Assembly (NCBI RefSeq): GCF_003590095.1
Contig: NC_039491.1
Coordinates: 6,944,001 to 7,008,000, forward strand
Reading direction: 5' to 3'
Source: Trichoplusia ni
Lineage: Eukaryota > Arthropoda > Insecta > Lepidoptera > Noctuidae
Length of the DNA: 64,000 bases
Every line of letters starts with the position of its first letter. Position 1 is the stretch's first letter. A program made the position numbers and the translations under genes. Under the pieces are notes generated by a model, which saw only the letters and a list, made by a program, of their open reading frames with translations, made no database searches and was not told the origin of the DNA. This document shows positions 55,665 to 64,000 of the stretch, piece by piece.

Positions 55665-57655
55665 ATTAAATAAAACAGGTACATTTTATTGAAAAAAATA
55701 TGTACACAGCAAAACAAATAAATAATCTTATATTGTATATTAGTCTATAAAACATTAATTTCATTGAAATAAAATACTATACATAACTACATCAAGATTA
55801 TGTACATAATACCATCTCACAGGGAAGTGCTATCGGACTATAATATAATAAACAATATTCATATAACATTTAAATACTATGTCGATATTTGGAGTCACAT
55901 TTATTAGTTAGGAAAATTTAAGTGGAATCCCTAGATTACGATAAAATACGATAGGTAATATAAAACAGTAAGCTATGATAATTCCTTGATATATTCATCG
56001 GACATCCAAAGATCACATATAGTAATTTTGCACATTGATAAATCTAACAATGACGGTTGATAACAAATTATCTATCAAAATGTACTCATGGCATGACCTA
56101 TTAGTTAACATTACCTAGATTTTTTTTAACTTTTTCTTATCTAAAAATTATTGTGATTAAAAAGCATTTTAGAAATTATTTAAAATAATCTCCCTTGTAC
56201 CCACAAATCAAATGTTTATCAATTAAGCGACACTTAGAGATATCTTAAATTTATGTAAATAAAACAGAAAACTATGAGATGATGAGATTAGTTTCTAAAC
56301 GTGTGCTAACGCATGATGTCGCTGTGATGTCTAGTATCGATGTAACACAAACGTCGAATGCCATTCATTACATGAATACTATGTTTGTATATTAAATAGG
56401 CCTACTTAAATCCAGATATGGTTTAATAAAATTGTATACAAAACGTATAAATATCGCTGACGTACGTTTATTTCTCTACTATCCAACATTGTTGTAACAT
56501 ACTATAGATAAAATCTGACTGCCTCCTATATCAAAATTGTTGTCGAGTTATCATTAAAATATTTTATTTCTAAAATATTAACAAAAGTATAAAATTATTA
56601 ACGCAAACAAGTACGATAATGTCGAACTAATATGTACTGTACTTATTCATTATTCAACCGAAACAATGTCGACGCGTGCGGCGCGCGACCCGCCAGGCCT
56701 GTGTTATTGTCAATTATCTCCTCTATATCTACATTTCAATATGCTCAATATTTTGACTAGAAATCATGTTATACTTATTACTTTCTAACAAAACACATAA
56801 AATTTACAAGATATATAGCATAATTTCTTATCAATTTACAGTTCACTAAAATTGTACAATACATCGATGACAGGTGTGGAATTTCATTTATTTTCTTTAA
56901 TATCGAGAGAAACCTACTTAAAGTATGATCTTTGCTTAATCTAATACATTTAATGTGAAACAACAATGATTTTAAATCATGATTGCTACACTTAAACAAT
57001 GCACATTTATAATTTAATATAAAACACTGTATCTTGTTATTACATATATGAAATAATTTGCATAATTTTAGGAACATCTAATGTCTAGAAGGAATTTTGA
57101 TCCAAAGATGACACATTTCGAACACAAACTTTACAAACCTTATATACAGTGATCCCAATTAAACGATAGGTAATACGGAATGGTATATAATCACTGAACG
57201 GTATATTAAATATACAAGTTGGAAATAAAACATCAAGTCTTTAATATAATGAATCTCAACATTCTTGTTCTAACTACAGTTTATAAATTAACAATGTAAA
57301 ATAAATGTCGTTGTGATGTATATTAAGTGATGAGAAGTATTTAGCTAATAAAACCACTTCATTGTGTTATTTTTGCTATGTCATGCCGAAATAGCCAGTC
57401 TCAAACTTAGATCTCGCGTTATAATATTCTTTATCTATAATATTTAAATCTACATAACGTCTGAATAAGGCGGACTCTGTACCACATCCGTACTCCGAAT
57501 AAGCGGGCGCACTGAACGATCAACTCGCACTAACTAACACTGCTATTGACGGCAACATATGTGATGTATTGATTATACAAGACGCTCGCAGTTGAGTATT
57601 CAGGCCGCCCGATTCAAGACGGCGGCTCCAACAGTGTGGTTCCGAGCTCGGGTCG
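55665..57655 (-). other. sba: probable 3' UTR of the MBD5/6-family gene
   Basis: After the stop at 57656 the minus strand runs through AT-rich non-coding DNA. It reaches AATAAA at 55685-55690 (minus strand), giving a 3' UTR of up to about 2 kb. Further AATAAA signals within it (for example around 56468 and 56568) would permit shorter forms. The 99-codon frame at 56778-57077 lies inside and looks like chance. Confidence 0.4.
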
Positions 57656-57935
57656 TCATCGCGAGCTCCGCAGCCGGGCGCCGTCGGCCGAGGCGTTGGT
57701 CCCGGCCGCTACCTTAGCGGGGGTCTTCTTGTTGTGCTTGTCCTTGGCGCGGGTCCTGTCGGGCTTCCTGTGCCTGCGCGGCGCGTCCAGCTCGGCGGGC
57801 TCGTCGTCCTCGTCCTCGGCGAGGGGCGAGGCTTCGCCGGCCTCGTCCGCCTCGCACGCCCTCTCGCTCCTCTTGTCTAGCTCCGCCATCGCCTCTTGAA
57901 TCGCGTTCTCGAGGAGAGTGTTCAGTTTTCTACTC
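57656..57935 (-). CDS. sba: sba-like terminal exon (C-terminal helix and basic tail)
   Basis: Acceptor aaaacag ending at 57936, TGA stop at 57658-57656. With the two bases carried from the previous exon it reads KSRKLNTLLENAIQEAMAEL, then an acidic run EDEDDEPAEL and a basic tail with RRHRKPDRTRAKDKHNKK. The exon is GC-rich. The frame before the ATG at 57889 belongs to the exon. The intron upstream in the transcript is 57936-58161. Confidence 0.92.
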
Positions 57936-60900
57936 CTGTTTTAGTAAATAATGATTTAATAAATAGCTGAAAAAGAGCGACAGTATTGTGGAAGTATACG
58001 GCTTCTATTGCGATTTATAACATAAAAATCTTTGGGTTGGGTTAATATTACAATGAAATATATCCTGGCAAAGTTTATAACGAGAACAGATCGAGCGAGA
58101 ATAGGAAGACACGCGTTCGGTTCGGATGCGTCAGGTAAGGTATTGTATGAGAGCGGCTCACTTCCGATGGCGGGTCCTGGCGGCGTGGTGCGCCTCCAGC
58201 CCCTCGCAGAGCGTGAGCAGCTTGTCCTGGCGCAGCACGGCGCGGCGCCGCTCGGGCCCGAACCAGCGCACGGCCCAGCGGCCGCGGCCCGCGCGGCCCG
58301 CCAGCGCGCCCGGCCACGACGCGTGCCCCGCCACCGGGCCCCACACCACGTCGCCCACGCTGAAGCGCCGCCGCGCACCTGGCGTCACACGCCACGTCAG
58401 CGACCGAGCGAGACCTCACTCGTCTCCGACACACACACACGCGCACACACCTTGCGATGCAAATTAGCTCGGTTCCAACTCGAAACGGTAGGCGTGGCAG
58501 CAACAATTTAGGATTTTTAGTAGCAATTTGAAATTAAAATTATTTTTAAATAAGCAAACCAATTTCAGAAAACTTCAAAGGAATTTTATACAAATTAGAT
58601 TTTAGAAATGATAACATTTTAGGTCCACTATAATATTTCCCGACACCCATAAAATTACATCGAAATAATAATGAGACATGTATTTACTTACAAGAATGAA
58701 CGGATGAAATGATGATGGCTTTACAATGATGCGTTAGTAATGGAATCCCAATTTGTGAGCCAATTTGTTACTTCGAATGTGGTGCAATGGAAAGCGACAG
58801 AAAGCCGGGTGAGTACGTTTGAACGCTGCACATCACTGATTTATTCTGATTAGTTTCCAGTACACCCCCTTATTAACAGCTGTATCTTGTATTAACCCAA
58901 CCAAAAGAAAACCAATGACCGATAGTATCGCATTATGTAGAAGCTGAAATATACCACAATACACATCATTATGACGTATTCGTTCATGGACTCTACAAAC
59001 ATATTGTACAATTTAGTAAATCCGCTTGCAGAGAGTCAATCCAAAACCAATACAAGACACAACATTATGGTAAATTTAGAATTTTGTTAGCAGTGACTTA
59101 AGCGTGAGATGGTTCTGGACATACATATTAGTACCGTGGTTGATGAACCCTCAGTCAAACAAATATGTATAGATATGTGAGTTAGATCAAGATTTGTATA
59201 CAACAGGAGTTATGAAAAGCGGGATACATTCAGAACAATCAAGGCAAAGTTAAGTTCGAGATCTGGTAAACATAACTGTTATTGAAAACATCATTAAATT
59301 GTACAAAACGTCGAGATTCGAAATCAAACAGAAGACTCGGTGCGACTTGACCTTTATATTCTACATTAAAAATTATCTTATTATAGATTTACATACTAAC
59401 TGTTCTAGAACATTATTTTTTACAATTTAGAGTGGATTGACAACAATTAAAGCTAACATTTATAGTATTCCACCGAATTGCATAACAATTGAACAGATAG
59501 CGAAGGATCCAAAGCTTAGCATAGAGGAAGGTTAAAAAAATCTAGACTTACCATCGCCGGAACCCATATTATGTCTATCATATACTTTAGGCAGAGGAGT
59601 CGTGTCTGAACTCGTGCCAGAATGTGGGAAATGCCTTGACTGTGTTTTATCTGGAGAACTCATACCCATTGCTTCATAATCAGAATCCTTCGGCATCCCA
59701 TGTACCATGTTATAGCTGGGAGTCCGCATTATCTTGTCAGGCCGGTAAGTGGATGCGTCACCGAAATCATTTTTCCTCTTATACGTCTGACTCCGCTCGT
59801 AATAATTTGAAGTCATCGGCATGACTGGCTGGTTGTTAATCGTTGACGAATTCATATTCTGATTAAAATGCATGTCCGTTGATTCAACTGGATTGTGTGA
59901 GCGATTTTGGCGCATAAGTGCTGTGTTTGAAATCATGCCTGGAATGGGAAAAACATGATTATTTTTCACATTTTGAAGATCTTAAATTTTCGGAGAAAAT
60001 ATTATACATTTTTATTTTTTTATTCTTTGCGCTTTGATGTTCGTCGTTTTCGTCTTCGTCGTCGACCTTGTTGAAGACGCAAAATCGGATTTTGTTTTTC
60101 TACTGAACTTTAGTAAATAAATATCATTGAGAAATACATTACAACTTACTTTGCGAGTCTGTATCAGAGTTGAAGTCATTTCGTGCCCTAGGCCAGGAAT
60201 GTTCACGAGATTCCGCTATATCTGGCTCACTACTAGACACGCATTGCACCATAGCCTAGAAACAATGAAAATATAGTTAATTGGTTCAAGTTATTTGTTA
60301 TTTGTAGAAACAGTACCTATAAATGATTAAACGACTTAACTTGACGTAACTTTTTACTGATATTTATTTTTATCATACAACGTAAGTAATGAGACTGATT
60401 CATTATTAAATGATGTAACGGTTTACTCACGCGTATTTATCGGGGTAGCCCGACTAGTTTTGGACCCAACCGGAGTCCTTAATCATACCCCGATAAATAC
60501 GCGTGAGTAAACCGTTACATCATTTAATAACGTAAGTAATGAACATTTGGACAAAGTTTAGTTTTCGAGTACTGTTCCATTTGTATTTTTTCATGCAAGT
60601 ATGTAACCTCATGGTTTTCGTCAGCAAAGTAAGTATCGGAATTAGGTAACGTATGGATAGGATTGTTTATTTAAAATCTAACTACACGTTGCAAATTCAT
60701 AAGCCACGTACATTATTTTAAGAGATTCGTCAAATGAATATTCACAATTGGGTTAGTAGGCAAACAGTATGTTGCTTACCGAGGAGCAGTTGTCGGAGTG
60801 GTCTGGCTCTGCGGTGGTGGTGTCTGCGGGCGGGTGCGCGCGCGGGCTGGCGGCGGGCTCGAGCGCGCCCAGCGGGCTGTGCGTGGTGGTGTCGGGCGGG

Positions 60901-63900
60901 CTGCCGGCCGCCGGGGACTTGCCCGCCAGCGTCTGCGTGGACGCGCACACCGAGCTGCGCGCGCCCCACTCCGCCAGCAGCGACGCGTAGCCCGCCGCGC
61001 CCGCCGCGCCCGCCGCCACCGCCTCGCCCCCGGAGTCCGCCTGCCGCAGCCCCGGAGGAGACGATCCCATGCTCCTCCCCTTCTGATTGCTGATCTGCTT
61101 CCCTCCCAGCAGAATATTAGGGTCTATACTCAGCCGCGACGTATTCCCTCCCTGCAGGTTAGTCGTTATCGACGACATCTGCGAGTTATGAGAGTTCGAC
61201 ACGAGTGTCGTTTGCTGTTGCACAATCGTGGTGTTCTGCTGGACGAACGTTGAGTTGCTTCGATTGCTTGCGGCCGACGATAAGGAAACTTGTTTTGGAG
61301 ACAACGGAACCATTAGAGCTTGCCCCATTTGATTGGTTTGTATAAACTCTTGTGTCTGCACGTTGCCCGATCTGACTTGTGGGTTGGTATTAAATGTCAC
61401 GTTGGTCGGACTTAAGTTAGCAAGTAAAGGACTCAGTTGACCATTAAAGTTCGGACTGTTCATCATAACTTGACTATTAGGCGATATAAATTGCGCTCCC
61501 GGACTATGTTGTGATTGTATTATTTTACTTTGCTGGTTCTGAGTCCGTAGAACTACTCCACCATTAGTGCTCGCCGCAAAAACTCCCGGATTTTGGACCG
61601 GGGTCAGCACGTTTTGACCATTAACAGTTTGCAACTGTAATTGCACAGGCATTCCAGTCGAATTGTCAGGTATTAGAGCTGTACCATCAGCAGTCATCAT
61701 CATTCCACCAAGATTCGGGACGATGAATTGTTGGAAAGCCGGGAAATTTGGCACAACGCTACTGGCATTGTTTATCAAGTTGACTGGTTGTAGTAAATTA
61801 ATTTGTTGCGATGGTGAAGTGTTTGTTATAATCTGCTGAGAACCAAAGTTGTTAGTATTCCCTTGTCCGTTCATAACTATGTGGGCCGGAGTACCAGATT
61901 TGCCAGGAACTATAGTTAAAGCTTGAAGCATAGGAGTGGGCGATATGTTGTTGTTTGGAGATAGTTGAAAACCACGCGGTGAGAACTGAGGACTAGAATT
62001 ATGTTGTGGTGAAGTGTGATGAACCATAATGTTATTTGTATTTTGCTGCGGTGCAGTTATTTGTAAAACGTTTGTGATGTTTGACGTATTCTTTTTCTTC
62101 TTACTTCTCTTCTTTAGACTCTCCGGCGACAACATAGCCATGCCCTGTACGAATCCTTGCTGGCTCTTCATATCAATTTGCCGTGTGCCGTCATTTGGTG
62201 ACTGACCAGATACTATACCGCCCGCAACTATTTGTGGTATATTTTGTTGCATGACTTGTCCATCGACAGCCATCATTGGCGGTTGGATGACGAAAGGAGC
62301 TGGCAAGGTATTGACTACAACTGTGGGTTGGTTAACAAGCGGCTGCATACCACCTACAGCCGGTACTACTTGAGTCATGGATGTGGTCACGTTTGTCACG
62401 TTGCCCTGTAACGACGCTACTGCAGTCGACGTCTTCGGTGGAGGTGGCGGCATATGATTACTAGACACCATTATCTGACCAGTTGACGATATCAATATTT
62501 GGCCAGGTGTTGTCGAACACGCTCTTCTATTTAATTGTGATGATGACGTATGCGTACTTGTCTCCGGTTTTAAAGGCAAACTACCGATAACATTTTGAAC
62601 CATTTCAAGAGGCGACTTAGATATCATATTCTGTGCAGTCGTGCCAGCTATATGTAATGGATAGCTGGTTGGTAAGTTGACTGAATGTATGAATGGGTCT
62701 GGCTGATTGTTCGGAATGGCATATGTTGTTGCGAGATTGACACTTGGCGGCGGAGGTGGCCTTATAAAGTTTGCTTGGGAAGCGTTTATAGATGTTGTAG
62801 CAGTGTTGGCTTTTCCAGCTAGCACTGACGTGACCGTATCACGAGTTACCGAAAACCCGCTGGCCATAGTCGTTACAAACGTTTGCACATAGCATGCTTG
62901 TATCAATGTATGAGCAGGACCGCCGCCCAGGTGCGGGGGTGGACAGTATCCAGGCATTGAGTTTTCAATTCTTCGCCTTGGCTCCAACCTACACATGTCT
63001 TGCGATGGTTTCAAACCAGGTTTGACGCCAAGCATTGATATGTTATCAACTTCCATTAAATTTTTATTAACATTGTGGTTTGATATGAAATGCATCACTT
63101 GAGTTCCAGTCATGGACTGAGTATGATTAGGTGGCCCGGGTGAGTTGTAGGGATACATTTGATTACTTCCAGGAGTGGGAGTATTACTGTTGTAGTTGTC
63201 TCTACAAGGCCCGGAATTTGAGTAAGCTGGGCTGGGTATAGGGTAATTGCAATTGGACTGTATCTGCGAACTATTGTTCCCATTACTGTGCGGAGTATCC
63301 GTATTCCGTGAACTGTTGGATAACGTCGGAGACTGTTCAGGAGGCTGGAGTGTTTCTGTGATGGACACATTACTAGTGCTGACCGTAGCAGCTTGGATAG
63401 GACCACAGTTATCATGCATCATTGGACTTCTGTCGATAAATGTTGAAGACGTCACTGGATTGTCATCAAATCCGTGTTTAGGACTCGACATTGTTGAATT
63501 ACTGTCTAGTTCCATCTTGTACATGTGATGTTTCATGTATTTCATTCTCATTTGATTATCATTGTATTCTGGACTGTTACTTTTCACAGAGACATTGCAA
63601 CCTTTACAGCATTGTGACAGAGTGTTGTCCATGGATTTGTCTGACAGTACACTGCTGTCCGGAGTACTTGTAGGCGATAGTGATGGATTTGACGCATTAT
63701 TTCTGTACACGTTAGGCATTTCTACTGGTTTAGTCATTGATTTTAACTTATCTATGTGATTTTGCGGAACACAGCAATTGCTGGCATTTGAATTCTCATA
63801 CTGATTCGCATCATATGTGGAATTAATCCCCACTTGTTTAGAGATAGTATTATTTAACAGCACTGTTTGTTGTGCTAAATATCCGCTGGGGTCATCCATA

Positions 63901-64000
63901 AACGAGGGGACGTTGTTAATGGGTACTTCATCATTCGAAGCTTTTGAGTCCTGCATCATCCTGAGCCCGTTATTACCATAAGTAAGTACCTTATTTTCTG
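57656..64000 (-). CDS. sba: MBD5/MBD6-family chromatin protein (six-banded-like), 5'-partial, PWWP at the C-terminus
   Basis: Exons in transcript order: beyond 64000 to 60780, 60255-60150, 59938-59552, 58378-58162, 57935-57656, giving about 1402 visible residues. The frame stays open to the window edge (upstream codons read VLTYGNNGLRMMQ), so the ATG at 63959 is probably internal. The long first exon is disordered and rich in Asn, Gln, Ser and Pro, with a conserved island PGYCPPPHLGGGPAHTLIQA near residue 350, PPPPP tracts and a lysine-rich KKRSKKKK near 625 (likely nuclear localisation). A PWWP domain follows at about 1241-1305 (FSVGDVVWG, SWPGALAG, VRWFG, LLTLCEGLEAH). The end, KLNTLLENAIQEAMAELDK, matches the human MBD5 C-terminus (KLNNHLEAAIHEAMSELDK). 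Family knowledge: MBD5/6 proteins are chromatin factors linked to the BAP1/Calypso deubiquitinase. The MBD domain itself is not in the window; the symbol follows Drosophila six-banded. Confidence 0.88.
58162..58378 (-). CDS. sba: sba-like PWWP exon
   Basis: Acceptor gacgccag ending at 58379, donor GTGAGC from 58161, leaving two bases. It encodes ARRRFSVGDVVWGPVAGHAS, WPGALAG, WAVRWFGPERR and DKLLTLCEGLEAHH (residues 1238-1310). SWPG is the PWWP signature; the G-D-V-VWG strand and WFG strand are in place. The TGA at 58160-58158 lies in the intron. GC content is extreme compared with the gene as a whole. Confidence 0.93.
58379..59551 (-). other. sba-like intron before the PWWP exon
   Basis: A 1.17-kb intron, AT-rich apart from a CA/CG dinucleotide run at 58429-58450 close to the 3' splice site. 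Overlapping open frames at 58032-58511 are shadows of the GC-rich exon. Confidence 0.8.
58429..58450. repeat. CA microsatellite
   Basis: ACACACACACACGCGCACAC, alternating purine/pyrimidine. Lies about 50 bases upstream, in the transcript sense, of the PWWP exon acceptor. Confidence 0.8.
59552..59938 (-). CDS. sba: sba-like exon
   Basis: Acceptor ccattccag ending at 59939, donor GTAAGT from 59551. It encodes MISNTALMRQNRSHNP, a basic SQTYKRKNDFGD, PDKIMRTPSYNMVHG and SPDKTQSRHFPHSG (residues 1109-1237). Disordered linker between the long exon and PWWP, with several SP/TP sites. Confidence 0.9.
60150..60255 (-). CDS. sba: sba-like exon
   Basis: Acceptor tttctag ending at 60256, donor GTAAGT from 60149. 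It encodes AMVQCVSSSEPDIAESREHS then WPRARNDFNSDTDSQ (residues 1074-1108). Phase in 0, out 1, fitting both neighbours. The 64-codon frame listed at this place in another phase is a shadow. Confidence 0.9.
60256..60779 (-). other. sba-like intron with MITE insertion
   Basis: A 524-base intron. It contains the inverted-repeat element at 60379-60542, which accounts for nearly a third of it. Confidence 0.85.
60379..60542. mobile_element. small foldback/MITE-like element with direct flanking repeats
   Basis: Perfect 45-bp inverted arms, 60403-60447 and 60486-60530, separated by 38 bases. The outer direct repeat AACGTAAGTAATGA occurs at 60379-60392 and again at 60529-60542. Arms contain TCACGCGTATTTATCGGGG. 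No coding capacity. The direct repeat is longer than usual for target-site duplications of small DNA elements. Confidence 0.85.
60780..64000 (-). CDS. sba: sba-like long exon, open to the window edge
   Basis: Donor GTAAGC from 60779, phase 0 after NCSS. At least 3221 bases with no stop. Codons upstream of the MMQD methionines remain open (VLTYGNNGLR), so the exon very likely starts beyond 64000. Notable segments: LGGGPAHTLIQACYVQTFVT near 355, PPPPPSVNLATTYAIP near 413, PPPPPK near 519, SLKKRSKKKKN near 625, many NQ/S-rich stretches. A GC-rich block (60795-61060) encodes Ala/Gly/Pro-rich sequence and two DTTT units. Confidence 0.92.

Noticed and set aside
56778..57077. 99-codon minus-strand frame downstream of the MBD5/6 stop
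   Set aside because: It lies inside the inferred 3' UTR, is Lys/Ile/Cys-rich as AT-rich chance frames are, and has no recognised similarity.
58032..58511. Plus-strand 159-codon frame and other frames across 57.6-58.5 kb
   Set aside because: Shadows of the GC-rich MBD5/6 exons; the minus-strand frame carries the PWWP motif and proper splice sites.
60734..61253. Plus-strand Arg/Ala-rich frames of 119-151 codons
   Set aside because: Antisense shadows of the GC-rich end of the long minus-strand exon; composition-driven, no homology.
63957..63959. ATG at 63959 as the start of the MBD5/6 protein
   Set aside because: The frame stays open to the window edge with plausible coding sequence (VLTYGNNGLR), and the family has its MBD domain upstream.

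Overview
ORGANISM. This is insect nuclear DNA, almost certainly from a moth or butterfly. It is AT-rich, with many short exons and modest introns. It carries repeat families I recognise from lepidopteran genomes: a Lep1-type non-autonomous Helitron, several tRNA-derived SINEs, and the interspersed families with 'ACCGACTTCAA', 'CTAGCCTTTTCCCAACTATGT' and 'ACTGTCCCACTG' signatures. The species cannot be read from the sequence. There are no bacterial, viral, rRNA or CRISPR features.

LAYOUT. Two real protein-coding genes were found, in convergent orientation. (1) Bases 1-22202, plus strand: the timeout gene (TIMELESS/Tim-2, the replication-fork protection type, not the clock-only paralogue). Its 21 visible exons give about 1182 residues and include the stop codon; the first part of the protein (roughly 85 residues by comparison with human TIMELESS) lies left of the window. 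Every junction has GT/AG ends and the reading frame is kept throughout. (2) Bases 57656-64000, minus strand: the 3' part of an MBD5/MBD6-family chromatin gene (six-banded, sba, in Drosophila). Its five visible exons give about 1402 residues, ending in a PWWP domain and a conserved C-terminal helix. The N-terminal methyl-CpG-binding domain would lie beyond base 64000. Its probable 3' UTR reaches down to about 55.67 kb.

BETWEEN THEM is about 33 kb (22.7-55.66 kb) bounded by two gene 3' ends. I could find no confident gene there. It holds a Helitron, SINE and LINE-like fragments, short hairpins, one exon-like segment (23559-23656), one unexplained open frame (40323-40577), and a series of short GC- and CpG-rich patches in otherwise AT-rich DNA that look more like regulatory elements than repeats. 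The larger timeout introns are also rich in repeats, including a near-perfect 480-bp foldback in intron 18.

HOW THE GENES RELATE. TIMELESS-family proteins act with Tipin at replication forks, in checkpoint signalling and in cohesion. MBD5/6-family proteins are chromatin factors linked in the literature to the BAP1/Calypso Polycomb deubiquitinase. Nothing in the sequence indicates that the two are co-regulated; they are simply convergent neighbours.
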